A program made the position numbers and the translations under genes. Shown in pieces: positions 29,150 to 38,020 of a stretch of 64,000 bases of DNA (position 1 is its first letter; each line of letters begins with the position of its first letter). The notes below the pieces were generated by a model. That model made no database searches, was not told the DNA's origin, and saw only the letters and a list, made by a program, of their open reading frames with translations. The stretch comes from Candidatus Bipolaricaulota bacterium. Lineage in GTDB: Bacteria > Bipolaricaulota > Bipolaricaulia > Bipolaricaulales > Bipolaricaulaceae. The stretch lies in contig JALHJZ010000002.1 of assembly GCA_022838705.1 (NCBI GenBank), positions 62,001-126,000 of the forward strand. Direction: 5' to 3'.

Positions 29150-30865
29150 ATGCAGCGGGACAAGTGCGGGGAGTTGCGACGTGAGGCAGCGGGGCGGGAG
29201 GTCGTCCTCGCCGGTTGGGTCCACCGGGTACGCGATCTCGGCGGGGTCACGTTCGTGGACCTTCGCGACGCCTCGGGAATCGTCCAGCTCGTCCTGCGCA
29301 GCGCAACCCACCTGTCCCGAGAGGACGTGATCCGCATCGCGGGCACGGTCCGCCTCCGCGAGGCGCGGAACCCGTCCCTCCCCACGGGGGACGTGGAGGT
29401 CGAGGTGGAGGAAGTGGAGGTCCTGTCACGCGCGAAACCGCTCCCGCTCTCGGTCGCTGAGGAGGGCCTGCCGAGCGAGGAGACCCGGCTCCGCTACCGG
29501 TACCTCGACCTGCGCCGGCCGCGGATGCAGCGCAACCTGCGCCTGCGCCACCGCGCCGGCATGGCCATCCGCACCTACCTCGACCGGGAGGGATTCGTGG
29601 AGGTTGAGACGCCGATGCTGACCCGGTCCACGCCGGAAGGGGCACGGGACTTCCTCGTCCCATCCCGGCTGGCTCGCGGGACGTTCTACGCCCTCCCCCA
29701 GTCTCCCCAGCTGTTCAAGCAGATCCTCGTCACGTCCGGCGTCGAACGGTACTTCCAGATCGTGCGCTGTTTCCGCGACGAGGACCTCCGCGCGGACCGC
29801 CAACCGGAGTTCACCCAGCTCGACCTGGAGATGGCGTTCCTTGAGGAACCGGAAGAGCTCTTTCCCCTCCTCGAGGGGCTCGCGTCTCACGTGTTCCGGG
29901 AGACGATCGGGGTCGAGATCGCCCTGCCCCTCCCTCGTCTCCCGCACGCGGAGGCGATCGCCCGCTACGGGTCGGACAAGCCGGACCTCCGGTTCGGGAT
30001 GGAGATCGCCGACGTGTCGTCCCTCTTCGCCGCGGGGCCCCTCCGGCTGTTCGCCGAGGTCGTGGCCGGGGGGGGCGCGGTGCGGGCGCTCCCCGTGCCC
30101 GGCGGGGCCGGGAGATCGCGGGGCGAGCTCGCCAAGCTCGAGGAGGTAGCGCAGGGCCATGGTCTCCCCGGGCTGGCGTGGGTCAAGCTCGGCGAGGCGA
30201 TCACGTCTTCGTTCGGGAAACACGTCCCGGCGGAGACCCTCTCCGCCATTGCCGCGCAGGCCGGAGCCCATCACGGCGACCTCATCCTCCTCGCCGCGGG
30301 CAGGCCCGAGGTCGCCTCCACTTCCCTCGGTGACCTCCGCCTGCGCCTGGCGACCGAACTCGGCCTGATCCCAGAGGGCCGCTGGGCACTCGCGTGGATC
30401 GTGGACTTCCCACTGTTCAAGGAGGGAGAGGGACGGCTGGAATCCGAGCACCACCCGTTCACCTCCCCCCGCGACGAGGACCTCCCGTTCCTCACCCGCG
30501 ACCCCTTGAAGGTGCGGGCCAAGTGCTATGACCTCGTGGTGAACGGGGTCGAGCTCGCCTCGGGCTCGATCCGGATCCACCGCCGCGAGCTCCAAGAGCA
30601 GATCTTCCGCATCCTGGGGATCGGGGAGGAGGAAGCGGAGCGGCGGTTCGGGTTCTTCCTCCGCGCGCTCGAGTACGGGGCGCCGCCCCACGGCGGGATC
30701 GCGTTCGGCCTCGACCGGTGGATGATGATGATGGCCGGCGAGGCCTCGATCCGCGAGGTGATCGCGTTCCCCAAGACGACCACCGGCGCTTGTCCCCTCA
30801 CCGATGCCCCCGCCCCGGTGGACGAGGGGCAGCTGCGGGAGCTCGGCCTTCGCCTGGCACCATGA
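29150..30865 (+). CDS. aspS: aspartyl-tRNA synthetase
   Basis: 571 residues, the bacterial AspRS length. OB-fold anticodon domain at the N-terminus (VVLAGWVHRVRDLGGVTFVDLRD at 29197-29265), class II motif 2 in YFQIVRCFRDEDLRADRQPEFTQLD (29752-29826), the QSPQLFKQ loop, a bacterial GAD insertion, and motif 3 GIAFGLDRWMM followed by PKTTTGACPLTDAP. ATG 29150 follows AAAGGAG. A TACAAT box at 29050-29055 would give a leader of roughly 90 nt. Whether it also charges tRNA-Asn (non-discriminating) cannot be decided here. Its stop codon overlaps the next start (ATGA). Confidence 0.96.
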   Translation: MQRDKCGELRREAAGREVVLAGWVHRVRDLGGVTFVDLRDASGIVQLVLRSATHLSREDVIRIAGTVRLREARNPSLPTGDVEVEVEEVEVLSRAKPLPLSVAEEGLPSEETRLRYRYLDLRRPRMQRNLRLRHRAGMAIRTYLDREGFVEVETPMLTRSTPEGARDFLVPSRLARGTFYALPQSPQLFKQILVTSGVERYFQIVRCFRDEDLRADRQPEFTQLDLEMAFLEEPEELFPLLEGLASHVFRETIGVEIALPLPRLPHAEAIARYGSDKPDLRFGMEIADVSSLFAAGPLRLFAEVVAGGGAVRALPVPGGAGRSRGELAKLEEVAQGHGLPGLAWVKLGEAITSSFGKHVPAETLSAIAAQAGAHHGDLILLAAGRPEVASTSLGDLRLRLATELGLIPEGRWALAWIVDFPLFKEGEGRLESEHHPFTSPRDEDLPFLTRDPLKVRAKCYDLVVNGVELASGSIRIHRRELQEQIFRILGIGEEEAERRFGFFLRALEYGAPPHGGIAFGLDRWMMMMAGEASIREVIAFPKTTTGACPLTDAPAPVDEGQLRELGLRLAP

Positions 30866-31701
30866 CCAGGGTGCGGCTGGCCCTCCTCGGCGGGCTCCTC
30901 GTCGTCCTCCTCGGGTTCCTCCTCGCCGGGCTCGCGGGGGTCGAGTTCCGCGGGCCGCGCGGTGGAACGGGGGGGGACGAAGGGCTCCTCCCTGGACCGG
31001 ACGGCGCCCTCCCCCTTTCGGGTCCGGAGTGGCTACTCGACGCGGTCATGGTCGTGCTCTTCACCCTGGTCGCGGCCCAGGTGGTGGGGTGCATCCTCTC
31101 CCGGGAGTACCGGGCGAAGTGCCTGCGCGGGTTGCTCCTCCTCGTCGCGCTCATCGTCGTGGCTGACGTGGTCACGAACTCCCTCCGCCCGATGCTGGAG
31201 GACGTCCCCGCCGGCGAAGAGGCCCCGCTCCTGGCGCTCCCCGGGTCAACCCTGGACCGCGAAGGCGAGGAGGAGGCCCCCCCACCGCCCCGCGTGCCCC
31301 CGTGGCTCGCCTACCTCGCCGGCGGCATCGGAGGAGGGGTCCTCGCGTGGTGGGGGGGGCGGCGGTTGTGGCCGCGCCCGGGGTCGGTCACTGCTGAGAT
31401 CCAGGACGCAGCTGAATCCGCCACGGCCGAGCTCGCGCAAGGCCTCCCCGTGTCCGACGTCGTGATCCGGTGCTGGCTCCGCATGGTGGAGATCCTCTCC
31501 CCACGCGTGAGCGAGACGAGGATCCCCAGCCTCACCCCACACGAGCTCGCGGAGCGGCTCGTCGCCCTTGGGTTCCGCGAGGAGCCGGTGCGGGCCCTGA
31601 CCCAGCTGTTCGAGGAGGTGCGCTACGGCCATAAGGAGAGCGAGCCCCGTCGCGACGAGGCCCTGGCTGCCCTGGCCGCGATCGAGCGGGCGGGCGGGTA
31701 A
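30862..31701 (+). CDS. DUF4129-type membrane protein
   Basis: 279 residues with an N-terminal membrane segment, a second near residues 60-100, a third near residues 145-165, and a C-terminal cytoplasmic DUF4129-like domain (VIRCWLRMVEILSPRV through the LTPHELAERL stretch). DUF4129 proteins typically sit with MoxR and DUF58 genes, as here, where some members resemble inactive transglutaminase tails. Starts in an ATGA overlap with aspS, so the whole membrane operon is translationally linked to the synthetase. Confidence 0.75.
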   Translation: MTRVRLALLGGLLVVLLGFLLAGLAGVEFRGPRGGTGGDEGLLPGPDGALPLSGPEWLLDAVMVVLFTLVAAQVVGCILSREYRAKCLRGLLLLVALIVVADVVTNSLRPMLEDVPAGEEAPLLALPGSTLDREGEEEAPPPPRVPPWLAYLAGGIGGGVLAWWGGRRLWPRPGSVTAEIQDAAESATAELAQGLPVSDVVIRCWLRMVEILSPRVSETRIPSLTPHELAERLVALGFREEPVRALTQLFEEVRYGHKESEPRRDEALAALAAIERAGG

Positions 31702-31741
31702 GGCGAAGCGAATCGCCCTCGGGCTCATCCTCGCCGGAGGG

Positions 31742-32248
31742 TTGGCCTACGCCCTGCGGTGGGTAGCGGAGTGGGTGTTCGACGCCCTCGTCCGGGTGGT
31801 CTGGTTCCTCGACTCCCTCCATCAGGGGGTCGTGTGGATCCTGGTGATCCTCACCCTCGGCTACCTCACCCTCCGCCTGGGGGCGCGGACGGGACCGCGG
31901 CCGACCGTGACCGAGCACCCCTCCCCTCAACCGCGGGACCGCTCAGAGCTCGCGAGCCTCGTGGCGGTCATCGAGCGGGCAGCAACCTCCCCCCGCGCCC
32001 GGGAGGAGCTCGCCCAGCGGTTGGCCCAGGTTGCGGTCGCGCTGAGGGTCCGGCGCGACGCGGTCTCGCCGCGGCAGGCGTGGGATGACCTTGAGGGGGG
32101 TCGTTGGCCGCCGAACCAGGCCCTTTTCTCGGTCCTTCACCCCAACCGGCGCTTTCCCTTTCCCGCGGCCGACTATCCCCATCGGCTCGCGGCGGCAGTG
32201 GATGCCCTTTCCCACTACGCCAGAGGAGGACACCTTGACGGTACGTGA
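31742..32248 (+). CDS. small membrane protein of MoxR operon, start uncertain
   Basis: 168 residues from TTG 31742, with a membrane segment near residues 20-45 and a soluble tail of helices (ERAATSPRAREELAQRLAQV). I do not recognise the family. The frame stays open upstream through a hydrophobic stretch (RIALGLILAGG) but has no ATG, GTG or TTG there; the TTG has GGAGGG directly against it, too close for a normal ribosome site. The true start may be a rare codon further upstream. The end overlaps the MoxR gene by 14 nt. Confidence 0.6.
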   Translation: MAYALRWVAEWVFDALVRVVWFLDSLHQGVVWILVILTLGYLTLRLGARTGPRPTVTEHPSPQPRDRSELASLVAVIERAATSPRAREELAQRLAQVAVALRVRRDAVSPRQAWDDLEGGRWPPNQALFSVLHPNRRFPFPAADYPHRLAAAVDALSHYARGGHLDGT

Positions 32249-33185
32249 GGTAGCGGAGCGCGGCGAGGCGGTCCTGTCGCGCATCGAAGAGGTCATCGTC
32301 GGCAAGCGTGAGCCATTGACCCTCATCCTGGGGGCGATCCTTGCCGGGGGACACGTCCTTCTGGAGGATTACCCGGGGCTCGCGAAGACCCTCGCCGCGC
32401 GCTGTTTCTCGTGGACGCTCGGGCTCTCGTTCCGGAGGATCCAGTTCACCCCTGACCTCCTCCCGGCGGACATCGTGGGGACGCACCTCTACCGCCGCGA
32501 GGAGGGGCGGTTCGAGTTCCGACCGGGACCGATCTTCGCCCAGCTCATCCTCGCCGACGAGATCAACCGCGCCACCCCCAAGACCCAGTCCGCCCTGCTC
32601 GAAGCGATGCAGGAAGGGCAGGCCACGGTGGAGGGCGACACGCGGCCGCTGCCGCAGCCGTTCGTAGTGCTGGCCACGCAGAACCCGATCGAGTACGAGG
32701 GGACGTTCCCCCTCCCGGAGGCCCAGGTGGACCGGTTCCTCGTCCGGGTCCGGTTCGGCTACCCGGAGCCCCCCGAGGAGGAGGAGATCCTCCGCCGCCG
32801 GATCGTCCGTGAGGGGGAGGAGGTCTCGCTTCCTGCGGTGACCGATCCCGAGGAAGTGCTCGCGCTGCGCCAGGCGCTGGAGGAGGTGTACGTGGATCCG
32901 GACCTCATCGGGTACATGGTGGCCCTCGTCGCCGCGACGCGGCGCCACCCCTCGCTCGCGGTGGGGGCAAGCCCCCGAGGGACGCTGGCCCTGCTCAAGG
33001 CTTCCCGCGCCCGGGCCGCGCTCGCGGGGCGGGACTACGTCCTCCCCGATGACGTGAAGGCGGTGGCCGGGCCGGCGCTCTCCCATCGGCTGATCCTCTC
33101 CCCCGAGCTGTGGACCCGCGATGTCCGCGCCGAGGACATCATCGCGGACATCCTCGCCCAGACCCCGGTCCCGAAGGCAGGCTGA
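32235..33185 (+). CDS. MoxR-type AAA+ ATPase
   Basis: 316 residues from TTG 32235 (AGAGGAGGA upstream). Walker A in EDYPGLAKT near residue 45, Walker B LILADEINRA, sensor region VVLATQNPIEYEGTFPLPEAQ and the MoxR-typical PRGTLALLKASRA near the end. MoxR ATPases act as chaperones for assembling or activating partner complexes. Partners here are probably the DUF58 and DUF4129 proteins of the same operon. Confidence 0.9.
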   Translation: MTVREVAERGEAVLSRIEEVIVGKREPLTLILGAILAGGHVLLEDYPGLAKTLAARCFSWTLGLSFRRIQFTPDLLPADIVGTHLYRREEGRFEFRPGPIFAQLILADEINRATPKTQSALLEAMQEGQATVEGDTRPLPQPFVVLATQNPIEYEGTFPLPEAQVDRFLVRVRFGYPEPPEEEEILRRRIVREGEEVSLPAVTDPEEVLALRQALEEVYVDPDLIGYMVALVAATRRHPSLAVGASPRGTLALLKASRARAALAGRDYVLPDDVKAVAGPALSHRLILSPELWTRDVRAEDIIADILAQTPVPKAG

Positions 33186-34444
33186 TGGTCAGCCGCAAGG
33201 CGCGGGTTGAGTTCGCCGTCCTGGTCCTCCTCCTCGCGGTCGGGTTTGGACTGCGGTTGGCGCCCGTGGCGTTCCTCTCTCTTCCCATTGCCGTCCACCT
33301 CGTGGGAGGGTATGCCCTCGCCGCCTGGGATCGCCGGCCACGGCTGGTGGCCCACCGCACCCTGTCTCAAGCCCGGGTGTGGGAGGGGGAGGAGGTGGAG
33401 ATCGCGGTCGCGGTCGAGAACCAGGGCTCGCGGGTCGAGGTCATAGAGGTTGCGGATCCCCTCCCCCCGAGGTTCGAGCTTGTGGACGGAACGACCGACC
33501 AGATCCGTGAGCTCGCGACGGGAGAGGCGCTCATCCTCCGCTACACGGTCCGCGTCCGACGGGGCCTCTACCCCCTGCCCGCGGTGCGCATCGCGGCCGA
33601 GGATCTCCTCGGCTACGCGACGTGGGAGGAGGAGCTGCCGTGCCCGGCCGAGCTTGTCGCCCTGCCGCGGTTTGAGGCCCTGTCCGGGATCGTGATCTCC
33701 CCCCGGCGCACCCTCCCCCAATCCGGGACCGCCCGTTCCCGGCGCGGGGGCACCGGGCTCGAGTTCTTCGGAACGCGGGAGTACCGGCCCGGTGACGAGA
33801 TCCGACGCATCCACTGGCCAGCATCCGCTCGGCTGGACGAGCTCGTCGTCGCCGAGTTCGAGGAGGAACGGGCCGCCGACGTCGCGGTGGTGCTCGATGT
33901 GCGGGATCGTGCGTACCGCGGGCAACCGGACCTCCTCGACCACGCCACCCGCGCCGCGGCGGGGTTGTGCCACGCCTTCCTCTCCCAGGGCCACCGGGTA
34001 GGGCTACTCGTGTACGGGGCCTATTTGGACTGGGTCTTCCCCGGATACGGCCGCCGCCATGGGGAACGCCTCCTGCACAAATTGGCACGTGCCACGATCG
34101 GCTCGTCGGAGGTGTTCGCGGAACTGGCCCACCTCCCGACCCGCCTCCTCCGGCCAGGATCGCAGATCGTCCTCGTCTCCCCCCTCCTCCCTGGGGACGC
34201 CGAGGACCTGGGGGTGCTCATCGCACGCGGCTACCGCGCGCTCGTGCTCGTAGTGGATCCGACGACCCTCGAGGATCCTTCCTGCGGAACGGGCCCCGAG
34301 GTCGAGCTGGCCCGCCGGATCCTCGCCCTCGAGCGGGGGGCGATGATTGGGCAGATCTTCGCAGCCGGGGCCCGGCCGCTGGTGTGGGATGTCCGCTACC
34401 CCCTCGCCCCCCAGGCCGTGGCCGCGTGGCGGAGGGCGAGGTGA
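33185..34444 (+). CDS. DUF58 family protein
   Basis: 419 residues. Two membrane segments near the N-terminus (residues 8-50), a beta-rich region, then the DUF58 core with TGLEFFGTREYRPGDEIRRIHWPASARLDELVV (33750-33849) leading into a von Willebrand A-like domain (ADVAVVLDVRD, with a degenerate metal site). TGATG overlap with the MoxR stop codon. DUF58 and MoxR proteins are regularly coupled in bacteria; the cellular role is not established. Confidence 0.88.
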   Translation: MVSRKARVEFAVLVLLLAVGFGLRLAPVAFLSLPIAVHLVGGYALAAWDRRPRLVAHRTLSQARVWEGEEVEIAVAVENQGSRVEVIEVADPLPPRFELVDGTTDQIRELATGEALILRYTVRVRRGLYPLPAVRIAAEDLLGYATWEEELPCPAELVALPRFEALSGIVISPRRTLPQSGTARSRRGGTGLEFFGTREYRPGDEIRRIHWPASARLDELVVAEFEEERAADVAVVLDVRDRAYRGQPDLLDHATRAAAGLCHAFLSQGHRVGLLVYGAYLDWVFPGYGRRHGERLLHKLARATIGSSEVFAELAHLPTRLLRPGSQIVLVSPLLPGDAEDLGVLIARGYRALVLVVDPTTLEDPSCGTGPEVELARRILALERGAMIGQIFAAGARPLVWDVRYPLAPQAVAAWRRAR

Positions 34445-34974
34445 TCCTGGCCACGATGGGGATCCTCACGGCATGGCTCCTCTCGTGGGGCATCCTCGGG
34501 TTCACCCTCGATCCCTGGTGGTGGCTCTCCCTCGCCGTGCCGGGGGCGTGGGCGTTGGGGATCGCCTTCCGCAAGCGGGGCTGGCTCACGCTCGGGTTCT
34601 GCCTTGCCATCGGGCTCGCCGCGGGGTTGACCCTCATCGCCCCCCTCACGGGCGCCCTGGCCGTGGTCGCCCTCGCCCTGTGGAGCTGGGACCTTGGCCT
34701 CCTCTGGATCTCCCGCCTTCAGCACGGGGAACCGGAGGCCACCCATCGCCTCGCCCGCGCTGCTCTCCTCCGCGCGACCGCGCTCTGCGCCGCCGGCTTC
34801 CTGGCGGGGGTGGGGTTCACCTGGGTCCGGGTCTCGATCCCGTTCTGGGGGCTCGTGGGCGGGGCGGTCGCCCTGTGGGCAGGGGGGATCTTGATCGTGC
34901 GGGCGCTCCGGACCTACGGCTCAGGCCACGAGGCAAGCGGGAACCGATCCTCCTCTTCCGGCCCGACAGGGTAG
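34441..34974 (+). CDS. integral membrane protein ending the MoxR operon
   Basis: 177 residues from GTG 34441, overlapping the DUF58 stop codon. Five or so hydrophobic segments (for example LSLAVPGAWALGIAF and FWGLVGGAVALWAGGILIV) with short loops. Unrecognised; likely the membrane partner of the DUF58/DUF4129 set. Its last 61 nt overlap the convergent NosD-like gene. Confidence 0.7.
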   Translation: MILATMGILTAWLLSWGILGFTLDPWWWLSLAVPGAWALGIAFRKRGWLTLGFCLAIGLAAGLTLIAPLTGALAVVALALWSWDLGLLWISRLQHGEPEATHRLARAALLRATALCAAGFLAGVGFTWVRVSIPFWGLVGGAVALWAGGILIVRALRTYGSGHEASGNRSSSSGPTG

Positions 34975-35687
34975 GGCTTGTCGAGGATCCCGTCCCCATC
35001 CTCGTCCGGGGAGATGAACCCCTCCCAGTAGTTCCCGCGGACGCCATCGTCCCACGCCGCCCCGCCGTCGGAGCGCGCGGGAAGCCGGCACCCCAGAAAC
35101 GCGTTCTGGGCCACCACGATCCCCTCGCAACCGAGCTCGACCACCACCCCGAGGTCGCACGCCTCGATCACCGACCCCGCGAAGAGCGATTCCATGGTCC
35201 CGGCGAACCACACGCCCGTTCGGCACCGGGACACGTGCAGATCATACAGGTCCACCCCCGACGAGAACACGAGCCTCACCCCATCGGCGCACTCCTCAAG
35301 CCAGGCCCGGGACACGATCACCTCCGTGCTCAGGAACGCGCTGATCCCGGCGGCACAGCCCCGCACCCGGACGTCCTCGATCGTGACGTTCCTTGCACTC
35401 TGGACCTTGATCCCGGCTGTGCGTGCCCCCAGGACCTCCACATCGCGGATGAGGACGGGGCGGATCGTGCCCGAAATGAGGATCCCGTAGTCGTCTCCTT
35501 CCGCATCGATCCTGACCCCGGAGATGATGTACGGGTCGCCGAACACACCCCACCCGCCGACCACGCCGTTCTCCGGGGTGAAGTCCTGGTCAGAGGTAAT
35601 GAGGATCGGCCCCCGGCGAACTAGCTCTGCCCACGCCGTCGTGGCGACGAGAACGAGGAGCATCAGCGAGAGAACCGTCTTGCGCAT
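34914..35687 (-). CDS. NosD-like secreted parallel beta-helix protein
   Basis: 257 residues with a signal peptide (MRKTVLSLMLLVLVATTAWA). The body is a right-handed parallel beta-helix with recurring short turns (GIKVQSARNVTIEDVRVRG, ADGVRLVFSSGVDLYDLHV, GVVVELGCEGIVVAQNAF). It ends with the NosD-type tail NYWEGFISPDEDGDGILDKPY. The NosD family handles periplasmic copper in N2O reduction, but NosD-like helices also occur in many unrelated surface proteins; no nos genes are near. Its 3' end overlaps the convergent membrane-protein gene by 61 nt. Confidence 0.8.
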   Translation of the reverse strand: MRKTVLSLMLLVLVATTAWAELVRRGPILITSDQDFTPENGVVGGWGVFGDPYIISGVRIDAEGDDYGILISGTIRPVLIRDVEVLGARTAGIKVQSARNVTIEDVRVRGCAAGISAFLSTEVIVSRAWLEECADGVRLVFSSGVDLYDLHVSRCRTGVWFAGTMESLFAGSVIEACDLGVVVELGCEGIVVAQNAFLGCRLPARSDGGAAWDDGVRGNYWEGFISPDEDGDGILDKPYPVGPEEEDRFPLASWPEP

Positions 35688-35814
35688 GCGCGATCACCCA
35701 CTCCGAGCGTAGCCCGGCAGAGAGGGTTCCTCCCGGCCTCCTGTCCCCTCGCGAGCGAACCTCGGCCCCCCTTGACCCGGTACACTTCCCCCCTAGCTAC
35801 CAAGGAGGTGGTCC

Positions 35815-36660
35815 ATGGAGCTGACGATCCATCCCAGTGCCGCAGCGTTCCTCGCATCCGCCGAGGGGCCGCTCCTCCGCGAGGAGGCGCTCCACAACCT
35901 CATCCTCGGGATCGCGGCCCTGGTGAGGGATGGCCGGGCCTTCGGGGACGAGGCCCCCTACTTCCTGACCGTCGGGGCAGGTCACGAGCTCCTCACGGCT
36001 GCGATCCGCACCCCGCCCTTTCCCCTCATCCTCGCCTCCCCGGGCGGACACCGCGGCGCGATCGAGGCCCTGGTGGATCACCTCGCGACCGCGGATCCGC
36101 ACCTCCCGGGGGTCAACGGCCCGCTCGCTGCCGCCACCGCCTTCACGGACCTGTGGCAGAAGCGACGAGGGGTGCGCGCTCACATCGAGATAAGAACGCG
36201 GATCTACGAACTCCGGTCGGTCGTGCCGCCCGCCGGCGTCCCCGGGACGATGCGCCCCGCCAGGGAGGAGGACCTCCCACTCCTTGCCGACTGGGCGAGC
36301 GCCTTCCACGCTGAAGCCACCCCCCACGATCCTCCGCCCGATCCGCGGGCGATGGTGGAGCGGTTCCTCGAATCGGGGACGCTCGTGGTGTGGGACGACC
36401 AGGGCCCCGTCTCGATGGCCGGGAGTTCCCGCCGGTCGGCCCGCGGGGCGACGGTGAGCCTCGTCTACACGCCGCCCGCGTGCCGAGGGAGGGGGTACGC
36501 CTCGGCGTGTGTGGCCGCCCTCAGCCAGCTCCTCCTCAACCGCGGGTGTGTGTTCTGCACCCTCTACACCGACCTCGCCAACCCGACTTCAAATAAGATC
36601 TACCATCGGATCGGATACCGCCCACTCGCCGACTGCGCGGTGTACCGGTTCGAGCCCTAG
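35815..36660 (+). CDS. GNAT-family N-acetyltransferase
   Basis: 281 residues. The C-terminal half is a GNAT domain with VSLVYTPPACRGRGYASACVAAL (acetyl-CoA pyrophosphate loop at 36457-36525) and a late NKIYHRIGYRP. The N-terminal half (about 140 residues) matches the extra domain of GCN5-like proteins with a degenerate first domain. Clear ribosome site AAGGAGGTG. The upstream sequence contains TTGACC at 35772-35777 with TAGCTA 16 nt downstream as a plausible promoter. Substrate unknown. Confidence 0.85.
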   Translation: MELTIHPSAAAFLASAEGPLLREEALHNLILGIAALVRDGRAFGDEAPYFLTVGAGHELLTAAIRTPPFPLILASPGGHRGAIEALVDHLATADPHLPGVNGPLAAATAFTDLWQKRRGVRAHIEIRTRIYELRSVVPPAGVPGTMRPAREEDLPLLADWASAFHAEATPHDPPPDPRAMVERFLESGTLVVWDDQGPVSMAGSSRRSARGATVSLVYTPPACRGRGYASACVAALSQLLLNRGCVFCTLYTDLANPTSNKIYHRIGYRPLADCAVYRFEP

Positions 36661-36710
36661 TCTCGGGGGAGCCGGCGGCTTTACCGCGGCGATGAACCCT
36701 CCGCCGCCCG

Positions 36711-37751
36711 CTACCCTACCTCGGCAACGTAGGTCAGAACCTTCTCCACCGGCACCTGCCAGAGCGTGGTCGTGTTGTAGAGGCGAAACCCGAGCTCGTG
36801 GTTGATCTTGAGCATCGGCGCGTTCGAGCTCGCGTTCCCCGTGCGCACGAACCTCACCCCCGGCCGCTCGGCGAGGATCTTCTCGAGCATCGCTGCCTTG
36901 AGCCACTTCCCCAGGCCGTGGTTGCGGAACTCCGGGAACACGCCGGTCCCCCACTGGTGGACGATCTCCGGCTCGTGTGGATTCCAGGCGACCTCGGTAA
37001 ACCCAGCGATCCGGCCGGTGGGGATATGGCGGGCATAGACCGTCCACCGCTCCACCCCACGCTTGCGCAGCGATTCCTCCTGGTCGCGGATCATCTGTGG
37101 CGTCATGTGAGAGTCCTCCATCTCGAGCTCACCGCGCGGGGCGGTGTTCATGACCTCGTGCATCTTCACCACATCCGCGAGGTCCGCCTCCGGGTACGGC
37201 CCGGCCCAGAACCCAAGCTGGAAGGCATCGTTCGGGGCCCGCTCCTGCCATGCGCGGAGGAGCGCCCGATCCACATCCTGGATGCGGAGCTGGTTGATCT
37301 CTTGGATCAGCCCCGGCCGCGCCCCCAGGCGACGCACAAATGCCTCCCCATCCGGGGCTGTAGCGACCGTGCCCATGGCGAGGAGTCGGCGGCCGTCAGC
37401 GCGGGCCGCCTCGGCCACTGTCCCCAGGAGCGCGGTGCCGATCCCCTGGCGTCGGTACTCCGAAAGGACGGAGACATCGAACCACGCCAGGTGCCGGTTT
37501 TCCTTTGTGCAGTTCATCTCGAGCTCGGCACTGCCCACGACCCGTCCGTCGCGCCACGCCACCCACCACCGCACGCCCCACACCGCGGGGACCGACGTCA
37601 TCGCGGTCCGCAGCACGGAAAGCTCACGCGGCGGGTCATCGGGCCAACACTCGGCACGGATCCGGTTCGATAGCGCGTGAAACCCCCGCATCGCATCCGA
37701 CCGGGCGGTCGCGGGGTCGAACCGCTCGATCCAAGTCCTCGATCGGGACAT
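36711..37751 (-). CDS. tandem GNAT acetyltransferase
   Basis: 346 residues with two GNAT folds: the first around VSVLSEYRRQGIGTALLGTV (near residue 93), the second around GTGVFPEFRNHGLGKWLKAAML (near residue 270) with NASSNAPMLKINHELGFR at its end. This double layout is shared with mycothiol-synthase-like proteins and other small-molecule acetylases; I cannot assign a substrate. Starts at ATG 37751 with AAGGAGG upstream, and a TATCAT box at 37780-37775. Confidence 0.83.
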   Translation of the reverse strand: MSRSRTWIERFDPATARSDAMRGFHALSNRIRAECWPDDPPRELSVLRTAMTSVPAVWGVRWWVAWRDGRVVGSAELEMNCTKENRHLAWFDVSVLSEYRRQGIGTALLGTVAEAARADGRRLLAMGTVATAPDGEAFVRRLGARPGLIQEINQLRIQDVDRALLRAWQERAPNDAFQLGFWAGPYPEADLADVVKMHEVMNTAPRGELEMEDSHMTPQMIRDQEESLRKRGVERWTVYARHIPTGRIAGFTEVAWNPHEPEIVHQWGTGVFPEFRNHGLGKWLKAAMLEKILAERPGVRFVRTGNASSNAPMLKINHELGFRLYNTTTLWQVPVEKVLTYVAEVG

Positions 37752-37863
37752 CTATCCTCCTTGAGCGAGGGGCGATGATAGCACGTCCCACGGGGGAAGG
37801 GCGTCCGGAGGACCGTCGGCGACGGGAAGAGGCCCAGCCTCCCCTCGCGCACCAGGACGGCCA

Positions 37864-37892
37864 TTGACGGGGAGCGCTCGGTCGTTTATCCT
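37864..37892 (+). promoter_or_regulatory. promoter of fusA
   Basis: TTGACG (37864-37869), 17-nt spacer, TATCCT (37887-37892). Predicted start near 37899, giving a leader of about 120 nt to fusA. The leader contains a short GAAGAG-CT-CTCTTC hairpin at 37962-37975 and a candidate leader peptide. Confidence 0.65.
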
Positions 37893-37959
37893 AACCCCCC
37901 TCTAGATCTCCCTTGCCTCTCTTGTTGGGTACTCGCGATCCATTTCAGAGGAACATGGG

Positions 37960-38007
37960 ATGAAGAGCTCTCTTCCCGCTAGCTCGGGATGGGGTTGGTT
38001 TGGCTGA
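37960..38007 (+). CDS. candidate 15-residue leader peptide of fusA
   Basis: ATG 37960 preceded by AGAGGA 7 nt upstream encodes [15 protein letters not shown] and stops at 38005-38007, directly before the GGAGGG ribosome site of fusA. The stop overlaps the region ribosomes must vacate for fusA initiation, so a role in translational coupling or attenuation is possible. It is too short to be recognised by homology, and chance is a real alternative. Confidence 0.35.
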   Translation: MKSSLPASSGWGWFG

Positions 38008-38020
38008 TGGAGGGAACGGA

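Noticed and set aside
34914..35687. Nitrous-oxide reductase accessory locus (NosD)
   Set aside because: Only the beta-helix and tail resemble NosD; no nosZ, nosF, nosY or nosL gene is present.
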